The notes: a model not told the origin generated them from the letters alone. DNA of 34,787 nt from Oscillospiraceae bacterium (GCA_015069205.1 SVIZ01000019.1:1-34787); one strand, 5' to 3'; shown: positions 8,935 to 17,601, numbered from the stretch's first letter. A program made the numbers and translations.

Positions 8935-10287
8935 TCAAATCGTAACGGCGGTCATATCGTAATCATCGGAGCAATCCACGATCTTGGCATCGTAGAACTC
9001 ACCAATCTTCAGCTCTTCTTCCTGTGAGGCAATGTATATGACAGGATCGACCTCAGGAGATTCGCCGTAACTTCTGCCTATATAAAAGATACCGTCATCA
9101 GATACGGAGCAGATATTGACCCGAGTAACCGTACCGAGACGCTTTTTAGACTGTTCAGAAGATATCTCCTTCTGGAGTTCATATATCTCGTCATATCTCT
9201 TCTGTTTTATCTCTTCATCGATCTGATCAGGCATGTCGTAAGCCGGTGTTCCCTCTTCAGGCGAGAAGATAAAACAGCCGAGTCTGTCGAACTTCCATTT
9301 ACGAAGATTATCTTTAAGAATATTGAAGTCTTCTTCTGTCTCACCCGGAAATCCGACCATGACCGTAGTTCTGATAATGCAGTCAGGCATAGCCTTCCTG
9401 ATCATCTCAAGTCTTTCGGTTATTAGTTCAGCATTATCCCTTCTGTACATAGCCTTAAGGATCTTATCTGAGCCGTGCTGGATCGGAATATCAAGATAGT
9501 GGGCTACCTTCGGGTTATTAGTCATCTCTTCGATCAGGTCAGGCGTAATACCGTCCATATAGCCGTACATAACACGGATAAGTTCGATTCCTTGGATCTC
9601 GGAAAGCTTTCTTAAAAGCTTGGCAAGGCATCTCTCGCCATAAAGCTCGATGCCGTAATTTGTCGTATCCTGGGCAGCAAGAACGATCTCTTTAATGCCT
9701 TTTCCGGCAATGATCTTTGCTTCCTCGATAATGTCTTCCATCGGCCTTGAGACAAAGCTTCCCCTTATAAGAGGAATCGCACAGAAACTGCATCTGTGTC
9801 TGCAGCCTTCACCTATCTTAAGCCACGCATAACCGGAAGTTGATACATCCCTGTCTTTAACAAGATGCGAAAAGCCGCCCACACCTGAAGTAAGATTGAT
9901 CTTCTCCGGATTTTCTTCGCCGATCTCTGATACGAGTTTGGCAACGACATCAACGATATCACCGTAATGAGCTGTGCCCAGAACGGCATCTACCTCAGGC
10001 ATTTCCTTCAGGATATCTTCCGGATATCTCTGCGACAGACAGCCTGATACAACGATCTTCTTTACATTTCCGTTAGGAACCTTATAGTCAGCACATTCAA
10101 GGATAGCATCTATAGCTTCCTTCTTAGCAGATTCGATGAATCCGCATGTATTGATTACAACGATATCTGACTCAGGGACATCGTTGATGACATTGTAACC
10201 GGCGTTCTTAAGCTCAGTGGACATATTCTCGCAGTCGATAAGGTTTTTGGAACAGCCAAGAGCCAGAAGAGTAATCTTAATATCCAT
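8935..10287 (-). CDS. rimO: Ribosomal protein S12 methylthiotransferase RimO
   Basis: Radical-SAM enzyme that adds a methylthio group to an aspartate of ribosomal protein S12. 450 aa. N-terminal MTTase domain with the three cluster cysteines in LGCSKN (C12), NTCGF and SGCLSQRYP; central radical-SAM core with GEGCRHRCSFCAIP (CxxxCxxC); C-terminal TRAM domain near 375-445. The LGCSKNLID start and the CxxxCxxCAIP context favour RimO over the related tRNA enzyme MiaB. It is the first gene of the minus-strand run toward pgsA. A short purine-rich AAAAGG precedes the start. Confidence 0.93.
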   Translation of the reverse strand: MDIKITLLALGCSKNLIDCENMSTELKNAGYNVINDVPESDIVVINTCGFIESAKKEAIDAILECADYKVPNGNVKKIVVSGCLSQRYPEDILKEMPEVDAVLGTAHYGDIVDVVAKLVSEIGEENPEKINLTSGVGGFSHLVKDRDVSTSGYAWLKIGEGCRHRCSFCAIPLIRGSFVSRPMEDIIEEAKIIAGKGIKEIVLAAQDTTNYGIELYGERCLAKLLRKLSEIQGIELIRVMYGYMDGITPDLIEEMTNNPKVAHYLDIPIQHGSDKILKAMYRRDNAELITERLEMIRKAMPDCIIRTTVMVGFPGETEEDFNILKDNLRKWKFDRLGCFIFSPEEGTPAYDMPDQIDEEIKQKRYDEIYELQKEISSEQSKKRLGTVTRVNICSVSDDGIFYIGRSYGESPEVDPVIYIASQEEELKIGEFYDAKIVDCSDDYDMTAVTI

Positions 10288-10317
10288 ATGATCTCTGCCT
10301 TTTCTTTAATAGGATTG

Positions 10318-10326
10318 AGTATAACA
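10318..10326 (-). promoter_or_regulatory. Extended -10 promoter for rimO
   Basis: Minus strand TGTTATACT: a TATACT -10 with the TG extension, about 30 bases before the rimO start. No good -35 is seen. Confidence 0.4.
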
Positions 10327-10394
10327 TGCCAACCGTATAACTACTTACATTGTTTTTGAAATTGTGGCAGATATCAGGCAATCATAAAATTGCT

Positions 10395-10422
10395 TTGACA
10401 ATCAAAGCAGTTTTGATAATAT
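10395..10422 (+). promoter_or_regulatory. Candidate promoter for the unknown membrane protein gene
   Basis: A perfect TTGACA (10395-10400) with TAATAT 16 bases downstream (10417-10422), about 45 bases before the start codon. The -35 is excellent and the -10 is moderate. Confidence 0.45.
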
Positions 10423-10468
10423 TCAGGTAACAGGCCATTTCACTGCAAATCAGTTAAGGAGTATGACA

Positions 10469-11449
10469 ATGGAAAAGAAGAATATTGCTAAGAAGATCTT
10501 TGGCGCAATCGGAACATTTTTCTTCTTTGCATCCTATCTTCCATATCTCTATATAATCCTAAGCTCAGTTGGCGGCGTTCAATCCGGCTTATTCGGCGGT
10601 CACTATATTTATGGATTCGATGCTATGTTTAATCTTCTCCAGTGGTTTATCGTTATTCCGATTGTTCCTGTGTGTTTTATCTATCAAATGGTATTCGGTC
10701 TCATATATATTAGGAAACGCAAAATACTGAGCATTATTACTCTTATTTTGGTTGCAGGGATTATCGCGGGCATTCTTTTGGTAGGTGTCCCGGTAGAACT
10801 GAAAAAGAAACAGCAGTTCAAGGAGGATCTGCCTGTAATTACAGAATATCTTGAGGAAAAATACGGTCACGAAATGGCGTCAAATATAACTGTCGCATTA
10901 TATGATAGTGAATCCGGCAATTATAAAGTTACTACTCCTGTACTTCCTGAAGGCTCAAACTTTTATATGTATATAGACATAAATATCTATGATCAGCTTA
11001 TCCCTTGTTTCTTAGAAGTAAATGAAGACTATTCAGATCGCTTCAATGACTATATCAACAGCCAATATGATCTTCCTGATAATGCAAGATTCAGAACAGA
11101 AATCGAATCAATAGATTTCGGTGACTATAAGCATGGCGATGATACTTCAGAATTATATGACCGTACTGAATATAGAATTACCGAAATGGATTATGAAGCA
11201 AAAGAACTGAACGATGAAATCGTTATCGGAATCATCAACAATGCATGGAGCAATTATTTCTCACAAATAGATATACCTACAGATACGGATCATCTGATTC
11301 TTTACATTAAACAAAACGGAAGCTTTGCATTCAGCGTAACAATATATCCTGATAAGAATGGTGAACCTGCAACCGCATTCATCAATAAATATTATAATCA
11401 TACTATCAGTACCAATCTTGATAATACAAGGATAGTACTGGATCAGTAA
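10469..11449 (+). CDS. Unknown membrane-anchored protein
   Basis: Not recognised. 326 aa from the start used here. AAGGAG at 10456-10461 lies 7 bases before the second ATG (10469) but only 1 base before the first (10463), so 10469 is the better start. Three hydrophobic segments are visible near residues 12-35, 52-75 and 82-104, followed by a hydrophilic region of about 210 aa with many Asp, Glu, Tyr and Asn. No cysteine cluster, nucleotide-binding or catalytic motif stands out. It is plus strand within a minus-strand region and stops 5 bases from the recX stop. Its codons are richer in A and T than those of recA or rimO, which could mean acquisition or weak selection. Confidence 0.75.
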   Translation: MEKKNIAKKIFGAIGTFFFFASYLPYLYIILSSVGGVQSGLFGGHYIYGFDAMFNLLQWFIVIPIVPVCFIYQMVFGLIYIRKRKILSIITLILVAGIIAGILLVGVPVELKKKQQFKEDLPVITEYLEEKYGHEMASNITVALYDSESGNYKVTTPVLPEGSNFYMYIDINIYDQLIPCFLEVNEDYSDRFNDYINSQYDLPDNARFRTEIESIDFGDYKHGDDTSELYDRTEYRITEMDYEAKELNDEIVIGIINNAWSNYFSQIDIPTDTDHLILYIKQNGSFAFSVTIYPDKNGEPATAFINKYYNHTISTNLDNTRIVLDQ

Positions 11450-11454
11450 TATAT

Positions 11455-11919
11455 TCAGCCATGAGTAAAGGACCGGAATGCAGCTCTTGATGCCTCAAGT
11501 GAATAGCCTCTTAGCTTTGCAAGTTTGAGAAGTTCTTCTTCCCTGTCAAAGTAATCCTCACCTGAGCCGGAACCGTATGTTGCTTCAAACAAACTGAGAC
11601 AAGTATCTGTGTCGCTGCCAAGTGTTGCAACAATATCATCAGCACAATCAGGATCAATCCCGGCTTCGAGCAGACGCTTATAGATATACTGCCTGCTCTC
11701 CTGTTTCTTGCCTGAACGTGCCGCAAGAACCTTGCGCGATGCACGCATATCATCGATATAACCGGTATCGATCAGATGCTTTACCGCACTGATCGACACA
11801 TCTTCAGAATAGCCCTTCTGCAACAGATAGGCTCTTATCTTTCCTGAAGAATAAACACCGGTACCGATATGCCTGATCGCACAGGTTACGGCTTCCTTGG
11901 TCGTGGAATTATCAGACAT
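11455..11919 (-). CDS. recX: Regulatory protein RecX
   Basis: Binds and modulates RecA filaments. 154 aa, within the family range. Repeated three-helix units are visible, with the typical [14 protein letters not shown] segment near residues 24-37 and I-D-T-G-Y-I-D-D near 50-57. It overlaps the end of recA by 8 bases, with AGGA 5 bases before its ATG, so it is translationally coupled and shares the recA SOS promoter. The sequence is divergent, but the position directly behind recA supports the call. It ends tail-to-tail with the unknown gene at 11449. Confidence 0.85.
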   Translation of the reverse strand: MSDNSTTKEAVTCAIRHIGTGVYSSGKIRAYLLQKGYSEDVSISAVKHLIDTGYIDDMRASRKVLAARSGKKQESRQYIYKRLLEAGIDPDCADDIVATLGSDTDTCLSLFEATYGSGSGEDYFDREEELLKLAKLRGYSLEASRAAFRSFTHG

Positions 11920-13039
11920 CGATTCCTAAGATATCGTCATCATCAGAGTCGTCTTCGGGTGCTTCAACAGAAGCGCCTGCTGCAACGTCTGCATCATCGT
12001 CTTCTGCAGGCATATAAGACTCTCTGATCTTTTCTTCGATCTCATCCTTAACATCAGGATGGTCGATAAGGAACTGCTTAGCAGCGTCTCTGCCCTGGGC
12101 GATCTTTGATCCGTTATATGCAAACCAGGATCCGCTCTTATCAATGATGTTATTCTCAACACCGAGATCGATAATGCAGCCTTCGGATGAAACGCCCTTG
12201 CCGTACATAATGTCGAATTCAGCTTCCTTAAACGGCGGAGCAACCTTATTCTTAACAACCTTAACTCTTGTATGGCTTCCGACAACGTCTGTACCATTAC
12301 GGAGAGTCTCAACCTTTCTTACATCAAGTCTTACTGAAGCATAGAACTTGAGAGCACGGCCACCAGGTGTGGTCTCAGGGTTACCGAACATAACTCCGAC
12401 CTTCTCACGCAGCTGGTTGATGAAGATGCAGATCGTATTTGACTTTGAAACAACAGGAGCAAGCTTTCTTAAAGCCTGGCTCATGAGTCTTGCCTGAAGG
12501 CCTACATGGGAATCACCCATCTCGCCTTCGATCTCTGCCCTCGGAACGAGTGCAGCAACTGAGTCGATAACTACTACATCAATGCATCCGCTTCTGACAA
12601 GAGTCTCGCAAATCTCGAGTGCCTGCTCACCTGTATCAGGCTGTGATAAAAGGAGATTATCAACATCTACACCGATATTGCCTGCATAAACCGGATCTAA
12701 CGCATGTTCTGCGTCGATGAAAGCGCATGTGCCACCCATCTTCTGAGCTTCTGCAACGCAGTGGAGTGCTACTGTGGTCTTACCTGAAGATTCAGGTCCA
12801 TAAATCTCAATGATTCTGCCTCTGGGAAGTCCGCCGATACCGAGTGCGATATCAAGTGTCAGAGCACCTGTAGGAATGGTATCGATCTCAACCTGTGACT
12901 TATCACCTAAACGCATTACGGCACCCTGGCCGAACTGCTTCTCAATCTGTGCCATAGCGGCGTCAAGAGCTTTCCTTCTCTCATCCTTGTCCTGAACCTG
13001 GGCAACTGAACCCTTAGCGGCATTCTTACTCTTAGCCAT
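11912..13039 (-). CDS. recA: Recombinase RecA
   Basis: Forms filaments on single-stranded DNA, drives homologous strand exchange and triggers LexA self-cleavage. 375 aa with Walker [10 protein letters not shown] at 81-89, the [12 protein letters not shown] block, Walker [10 protein letters not shown], loop 1 [22 protein letters not shown] in part, loop 2 with [13 protein letters not shown], and an acidic C-tail. The start at 13039 is fixed by GGAGG 5 bases upstream; the frame can be read to a TTG four codons earlier, but that TTG overlaps the ribosome site. No intein is present. An SOS box and consensus promoter lie upstream, and recX follows. Confidence 0.98.
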   Translation of the reverse strand: MAKSKNAAKGSVAQVQDKDERRKALDAAMAQIEKQFGQGAVMRLGDKSQVEIDTIPTGALTLDIALGIGGLPRGRIIEIYGPESSGKTTVALHCVAEAQKMGGTCAFIDAEHALDPVYAGNIGVDVDNLLLSQPDTGEQALEICETLVRSGCIDVVVIDSVAALVPRAEIEGEMGDSHVGLQARLMSQALRKLAPVVSKSNTICIFINQLREKVGVMFGNPETTPGGRALKFYASVRLDVRKVETLRNGTDVVGSHTRVKVVKNKVAPPFKEAEFDIMYGKGVSSEGCIIDLGVENNIIDKSGSWFAYNGSKIAQGRDAAKQFLIDHPDVKDEIEEKIRESYMPAEDDDADVAAGASVEAPEDDSDDDDILGIDV

Positions 13040-13062
13040 ATTGTCCTCCAAATAATAGCATT

Positions 13063-13074
13063 GAACATTTGTTC
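13063..13074. promoter_or_regulatory. LexA (SOS) box of recA
   Basis: GAACATTTGTTC is a perfect match to the Gram-positive LexA core GAAC-N4-GTTC. It lies just downstream of the recA -10, about +9 to +20, where bound LexA would block transcription. Confidence 0.85.
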
Positions 13075-13089
13075 TTCATTTATGAGTTA

Positions 13090-13118
13090 ATTCTATGTTT
13101 ATGATACACTTTTGTCAA
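13090..13118 (-). promoter_or_regulatory. recA promoter
   Basis: TTGACA (13113-13118), 17-base spacer, TAGAAT (13090-13095). Predicted transcription start is near 13083, followed by the LexA box and then the GGAGG site. Confidence 0.8.
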
Positions 13119-13251
13119 CCAAATTAACCTCCGAAATTAGAACAAATACCGACAAGACCCATTAATCGTACACGCCTTTTAAAAAGCCCTTATTTTTCAT
13201 GGCATTCAGCCATTTGAAAGTTGCTAAAGTTCGGGACTTATAAACGGGTTT

Positions 13252-13311
13252 CCGACAAAACCAGACAAAAACCGACAAATTCTGTAATCGAACTGACAAG
13301 AAAACCGGCAA
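13252..13311. repeat. Short degenerate CCGACAA repeats
   Basis: The heptamer CCGACAA or a one-base variant starts at 13252, 13261 (CCAGACAA), 13272, 13293 (CTGACAA) and 13305 (CCGGCAA); another copy is at 13149. They fill the space between the end of the dehydrogenase gene and the recA promoter. No function is known. Confidence 0.35.
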
Positions 13312-13324
13312 GAAATACAGGCGC

Positions 13325-14284
13325 TTAATAACCTTTGTTTTTATCAATCAGATTCTTAAGCGGAAGCCCCTTTCCGTAGTTAAGAAGGTTCTCACAGAAC
13401 ATCCGGACATTAACGTCAAGAGTATGTTCCAAAGTAAGATTACCTGCCACATGCGGTGTAATGATGAGATTCTTTGTATTCCAGAGTCTGCTGTCATCAG
13501 GAAGCGGTTCGGTCTTAAACACATCCAAAGCAGCACCCGCAAGTCTTCCGGAATCAAGACTGTCAGCTAAGGCATCTTCATCAATTGCAGATCCCCTGCC
13601 TACATTTACCACATAAGCATCATTCGGAAGAAGCGCAATTCTCTCACGTGAAAGAATATTCCTTGTCTCAGGAGTATCCGGCAGGCTCATGACAAGAAGA
13701 TCAGTTTCAGGAAGAAGCTCATCTAAAGAATCCGTCTTAAACACACGGTCAAAAGATCTGTCTTTACACATTCCGCTTCTGCATACACCCGTAATGCTAT
13801 GAGGTTCAAACGCCTTCGCTCTTCTTGCAAAGCAACAACCTATGTCACCTGTTCCGAGAACAAGAATCCTTGAATCCTTGAGTGATCTCTGAGGCTTAGG
13901 GCTGCTCCAGATAGCTTTAAGTGATTCGCTATACGAATAATCCAGTTTACGCATCATCAAAAGAGATACGGCGATGATATGCTCTGCAATGGTCACGCCG
14001 TAAGCACCGGTGGAGTTGGTTATAAGACAATCTTCATTTGCGAACACACCGGGCTTCATAAGATAATCAACACCTGCTGACGGTACTGAAATCCACTTGA
14101 GGTTTTTATTGCGGGCAACATTACCCATTCCAAAACCATATATTATCTCACAGTCCTGATACTCATCAGGGATCTCAGCCTCGGACTCAACGAAGAGAAC
14201 ACTGCCTCCGATCTCAGAAGCGGTCTTCAGTATATGTTCTTTATGGTGCGCTTTAAGAAGTTTGTTGATTACAAGTATTTTCAT
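13325..14284 (-). CDS. D-isomer specific 2-hydroxyacid dehydrogenase
   Basis: NAD(P)-dependent oxidoreductase that interconverts a 2-oxoacid and a D-2-hydroxyacid in the cytoplasm. 319 aa. The outer substrate domain flanks a Rossmann domain with LGTGDIG near residue 143. Catalytic Arg is in NVGRGSAIDE, the glutamate in DVFKTEPLP, and the histidine in ITPHVAGN. The sequence looks most like the glyoxylate/hydroxypyruvate reductase or phosphoglycerate-dehydrogenase-like branch; the true substrate cannot be told. The ATG lacks a ribosome site and lies about 10 bases after a possible extended -10, so the mRNA may be almost leaderless. It stands alone, divergent from the plus-strand gene at 14463. 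Confidence 0.9.
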   Translation of the reverse strand: MKILVINKLLKAHHKEHILKTASEIGGSVLFVESEAEIPDEYQDCEIIYGFGMGNVARNKNLKWISVPSAGVDYLMKPGVFANEDCLITNSTGAYGVTIAEHIIAVSLLMMRKLDYSYSESLKAIWSSPKPQRSLKDSRILVLGTGDIGCCFARRAKAFEPHSITGVCRSGMCKDRSFDRVFKTDSLDELLPETDLLVMSLPDTPETRNILSRERIALLPNDAYVVNVGRGSAIDEDALADSLDSGRLAGAALDVFKTEPLPDDSRLWNTKNLIITPHVAGNLTLEHTLDVNVRMFCENLLNYGKGLPLKNLIDKNKGY

Positions 14285-14293
14285 AATGAAATC

Positions 14294-14302
14294 ATAATAA
14301 CA
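14294..14302 (-). promoter_or_regulatory. Extended -10 promoter close to the dehydrogenase start
   Basis: Minus strand TGTTATTAT. Only nine bases separate this -10 from the ATG at 14284, so a transcript starting at the usual distance would have almost no leader. Confidence 0.4.
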
Positions 14303-14414
14303 TGCCTTCTTTTCAAAACCATTACCTAATAAAAAAAAATGACACCAACAGTCTGAAAGTTAATACGAAATTCAAAATACTTATACATTTCTGACGAGGT
14401 TTGACATATTTGAA

Positions 14415-14423
14415 TGCTATAAT
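14415..14423 (+). promoter_or_regulatory. Extended -10 promoter
   Basis: TGCTATAAT, a perfect -10 with the TG extension, about 40 bases before the ATG at 14463. A TTGACA at 14401 is only 11 bases from it and is too close to serve as its -35. Confidence 0.55.
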
Positions 14424-14462
14424 CTTTCTATAAGAAATTATTTCTCTTTGGGAGGAAACCAT

Positions 14463-15068
14463 ATGAAGACAGAATTTATCAGCATCACTCCTGCTGGAAC
14501 AGATAAGGATAAGGCATTGGAGCTTACAGAGAAAACAGCGGCTTTCTGTGGCCTTGACCATAAGTCAGCTCTACGTCTTCGTTTACTTTCCGAAGAGCTC
14601 ATTGAACTTATGCGCAACTTTACAGGTGAGCTTAAGGGCGATTTCTGGCTTGAAGCAAAAGACAGCACTGTTGAGATTCACCTGAAGACAGAAATTCCTA
14701 TGGATCTCCAGACAAGAAAAGAACTTCTTGCCGTATCCACTTCAGGCAAGAATGCTGCCGCAAAAGGTTTTATGGGCAAGATCCGCGACATGATCTCAAC
14801 CGTTACGCTTCCCGACGATCCCGAGACAAAAGCAATGACTGAACAGGCACTTGGCTTAATGGCACTCGGATGCCAGGCAGGTTCATATGCAGGAAGCTAC
14901 TCCTGGTCTATGAGCACTTACGTGGCATCAATTGAGAAGGCGGAAACGATCCAGGTTGAAGCAGCAAAAGACGAACTTGAGAAATCTATCGTTGCAAACC
15001 TTGCAGACGACGTTACAGTACACATCGTCAATTCCGATGTCGAGATAGCAATCTACAAGTCTTTTTGA
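14463..15068 (+). CDS. Degenerate GHKL/RsbW-like ATPase-fold protein
   Basis: 201 aa with GGAGG 7 bases before the ATG. Residues about 40-60 (SALRLRLLSEELIELMRNF) resemble the N-box helix of anti-sigma kinases of the RsbW/SpoIIAB type, and FMGKIRDMI near 100 could be a remnant of the G2 lid. The usual DxG (G1) motif is missing, so ATP hydrolysis or kinase action is doubtful. The C-terminal half (about 110-201) includes a Gly/Ser/Tyr-rich stretch and matches nothing I recognise. It faces the STAS-phosphatase operon ending at 15136, which suggests, but does not prove, a role in the same partner-switching network. Ends in its own terminator. Confidence 0.6.
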   Translation: MKTEFISITPAGTDKDKALELTEKTAAFCGLDHKSALRLRLLSEELIELMRNFTGELKGDFWLEAKDSTVEIHLKTEIPMDLQTRKELLAVSTSGKNAAAKGFMGKIRDMISTVTLPDDPETKAMTEQALGLMALGCQAGSYAGSYSWSMSTYVASIEKAETIQVEAAKDELEKSIVANLADDVTVHIVNSDVEIAIYKSF

Positions 15069-15091
15069 TCTGAATTAAAACTAATAACGGG

Positions 15092-15124
15092 AACGGGGTG
15101 ATCTTTATGAGCCACCCCGTTTTC
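15092..15124 (+). terminator. Rho-independent terminator
   Basis: Stem AACGGGGTG (15092-15100) pairs with CACCCCGTT (15113-15121), followed by TTT. It closes the plus-strand gene ending at 15068. Confidence 0.75.
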
Positions 15125-15135
15125 ATTACTTCATA

Positions 15136-15576
15136 TTAATTATCGTTCAACCCCGGCGCACCGGATTCTTCTGCCCACGATTGCGGAACATCATCTATCC
15201 GCACGTCTGCTATAGTGCAGATCTGGAATTTATCCTCGTAAACAATCTCTCCCGGAGTATTCGTATAAACAAGATAGTACGGATGGTTATATCTTTCGAG
15301 AAGCCAGAGAGCAGGCCGGATCATCTTCATCATCTCTTCCGTATTCTCCATCTTAAACCAGCAGATTACGGGTTCCTGACGCATACACGGTTCGGGCCAC
15401 GGAAGGTTTTCAGAAAACCAGGAATCGATCTCACGGAAAAGAGATGCATCTTCCTCATCCATTGTGTCATTCCTGATAAGGTCCCAGCACATGCTGAATA
15501 TACCTTTTCCTGTCATGGTATTACGGGCTAATTCCTTGCCCTGGATCCTTACATATTTATATTTAATACTGGCCAT
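15136..15576 (-). CDS. Small conserved-looking protein of unknown function
   Basis: Not confidently recognised. 146 aa, no signal peptide or membrane segment, and rich in Trp. It contains the block DSWFSENLPWPEP followed by VICWFK, a pattern that looks like a conserved core of small uncharacterised bacterial proteins. The ATG is preceded by GGGGTG. It is the third gene of a likely operon: STAS protein, membrane phosphatase-kinase, then this gene 18 bases later. Context therefore ties it to the partner-switching pathway as a possible target or modulator, but no biochemical role can be stated. Confidence 0.8.
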   Translation of the reverse strand: MASIKYKYVRIQGKELARNTMTGKGIFSMCWDLIRNDTMDEEDASLFREIDSWFSENLPWPEPCMRQEPVICWFKMENTEEMMKMIRPALWLLERYNHPYYLVYTNTPGEIVYEDKFQICTIADVRIDDVPQSWAEESGAPGLNDN

Positions 15577-15594
15577 ATAAGCACCCCACGGAAA

Positions 15595-17577
15595 TCAGAT
15601 TTTTTTCCGAAGCGTCAGAACATTCCTGCCATCTTTATATTCGTACAAGACTTCATCCATGGTCTTTTTTGTAATGAAGATACCGAGGCCTCCGATCTCT
15701 CTTTCCTCTGCCGATAGAGTAATATCAGGTTCCTCATTTGAGAGAGGATCGTACTTAATTCCGGAATCTTCGAAAACGATTTCGGCTACACCATCATTTA
15801 TCTTCATCTTAATTTTAGCGTCACCCTTACCATCCTTATCTTTATATGCATAATGGCAGATGTTTACGTATATCTCCTCTACAGCAACGTCGATCTGTGT
15901 CTGAGCCTTCATTGAACATTCAGCAGCTTCAAGTCTTTCATCTATAAATCCCTGAACTTTATCAAGATTATTTACATCAGCTTTCACGGTGAGCTCGTCA
16001 TAAGTTGAATCCTCTATATTCATCGGTCCACCTCCGTAATACTTAAACGTCAGCATTGTAAGATCGTCAAACTGTGGTGCTCCATTTACGAAAAGATCTA
16101 CGCTGTATCTCATGTCAAAATCAATATCAACCGCAGCTCTTTCTCCGCGTGAATCATCATTAAGCGATTTGAGCATCCTGTCCAGACCAAACAGTTCATT
16201 ATTAAGGTTCGTCGCTTCGGCTACACCATCGGTGTAAAGGAAAACGATATCACCGGGATCAAGCTTTGTTTTAAATTCCTTGTACTTTATACCTTCCATG
16301 CAGCCCAAAGGAGGTGAATGCTTCTCTTTGAGTACTGAGAAAGGCTCCTCTCCCCTCTTAAATATCGGATACTCATGACCTGCATTTGAATAAATTAGCT
16401 CGCCTGTGGAGATAGTTACGATGCCAAGCCACACGGTAACAAACATGTTAAGCGTGTTTTTCTCGCAGAGCTGATCGTTAAGATTGCAGAGTATCTCGGA
16501 CGTACTTCCTTCCTTGCCCAAAACGAGTGTCTGGCTCTTTATCATTGCCTTGGTGACCATCATGTAAAGAGCAGCAGGAACACCCTTTCCGGATACGTCG
16601 GCAATTACGAGTGCAAGGTGATCATCATCGATCAAAAAGAAGTCATAAAAATCTCCGCCGACTTCCTTTGCAGGAGACATCGAAGCAAAGATATCGAATT
16701 CATGTCTGTCGGGATAAGGCGGGAATGTACTGGGCAGCATGGTTTCCTGAATAGCGGCAGCCATATGGAGCTCATTCTCCGCAACGGATTTTTCCTGTCC
16801 CTGAACAACATTAAGAATGCAGTAGATCAAAAGCAGCGTTGTCATATAGACCGGACAAAGCAGCGAGATACCATAAATGAATATCGATACGATACCAACA
16901 CCGACCGGTACAAGCGTATATATGAACAAAGCAATGATCTGATAACGTTTGAATCTTTTTCTGGCAACAACAACGAGAATAAGAGTTAGAACAGTTACTG
17001 CAAAAGAATAGATATACGCAAGCGTAAATGTCGAACTCCTGTGATAGACACCATTTGCATCTACGGTAAACAGATATCCGAAGAATATGTTGAGCAGCCT
17101 TACAAGAAGAGAAACACCAAGGCCGATCCTGAAAGCAACATCAAACTTATAGCTCCTGTCCTTCTCAACATTAAGGAAGGTAAGAACATAACGCCAGAAA
17201 AGATAAACTACTATCGGAGTAACACAATAAAAAACAGTATTTGAAGCAATGCACAATATCCTGAGTTCAGGCTTTCCGTCAGTAAGCCAGCAGATCTCAT
17301 CAGCATAAAGGCCAACAAAAACGGTAATTATCATCATCAGGAAATAATCGAGGTTTGCTCCGTTCCACTGTTTATCCAAAACAGCGCAGATGTATAGAAT
17401 GTAACCAAGGATCATAGCACAAAGATCCATCGCAACATTCATAATAAAGATCGGCGTCAGCTGTTCCGTATGAAGGAACATCGCACCGCCGATCGCTAAA
17501 GCAAAACCTATCAGGAAAATTAAAGACCCCGCCCAGGCCCTAATCTTAAAACTTCTGGAATTAAGATCAACGCTCAT
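15595..17577 (-). CDS. Membrane PP2C (SpoIIE/RsbU-type) phosphatase fused to an RsbW-like kinase domain
   Basis: 660 aa with three parts. Residues 1-260 hold about eight hydrophobic helices, a likely membrane sensor. Residues about 285-515 are a PP2C-like SpoIIE phosphatase with metal-binding aspartates in GGDFYDFF, VIADVSGKGVPAAL, LYTDGVAEA and FDDLTMLTF. Residues about 530-660 are a GHKL ATPase of anti-sigma type with N-box DVAVEEIYVNI, G1 EDSG and G2 GGLGIFI. In RsbU/RsbW systems these activities sit on different proteins: the phosphatase dephosphorylates, and the kinase phosphorylates, a STAS protein. Here both are on one membrane protein directly behind a STAS gene (17602-17901). No sigma factor gene is nearby. 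A weak GAGG precedes the ATG. Domain assignment is firm; the signal and output are not known. Confidence 0.93.
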   Translation of the reverse strand: MSVDLNSRSFKIRAWAGSLIFLIGFALAIGGAMFLHTEQLTPIFIMNVAMDLCAMILGYILYICAVLDKQWNGANLDYFLMMIITVFVGLYADEICWLTDGKPELRILCIASNTVFYCVTPIVVYLFWRYVLTFLNVEKDRSYKFDVAFRIGLGVSLLVRLLNIFFGYLFTVDANGVYHRSSTFTLAYIYSFAVTVLTLILVVVARKRFKRYQIIALFIYTLVPVGVGIVSIFIYGISLLCPVYMTTLLLIYCILNVVQGQEKSVAENELHMAAAIQETMLPSTFPPYPDRHEFDIFASMSPAKEVGGDFYDFFLIDDDHLALVIADVSGKGVPAALYMMVTKAMIKSQTLVLGKEGSTSEILCNLNDQLCEKNTLNMFVTVWLGIVTISTGELIYSNAGHEYPIFKRGEEPFSVLKEKHSPPLGCMEGIKYKEFKTKLDPGDIVFLYTDGVAEATNLNNELFGLDRMLKSLNDDSRGERAAVDIDFDMRYSVDLFVNGAPQFDDLTMLTFKYYGGGPMNIEDSTYDELTVKADVNNLDKVQGFIDERLEAAECSMKAQTQIDVAVEEIYVNICHYAYKDKDGKGDAKIKMKINDGVAEIVFEDSGIKYDPLSNEEPDITLSAEEREIGGLGIFITKKTMDEVLYEYKDGRNVLTLRKKI

Positions 17578-17601
17578 AACCGCGAGGCCTCAAAGATGAA
17601 A

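Noticed and set aside
13252..13311. CRISPR array
   Set aside because: Units are only about 7 bases, degenerate, with no spacer-sized gaps and no cas genes nearby.
13162..13347. 61-codon minus-strand frame after the dehydrogenase
   Set aside because: It starts inside the dehydrogenase end, has no ribosome site, and crosses the CCGACAA repeats.
13325..14284. VanH D-lactate dehydrogenase
   Set aside because: It is about 4 kb from the dipeptidase, in a separate unit, and its motifs do not single out VanH.
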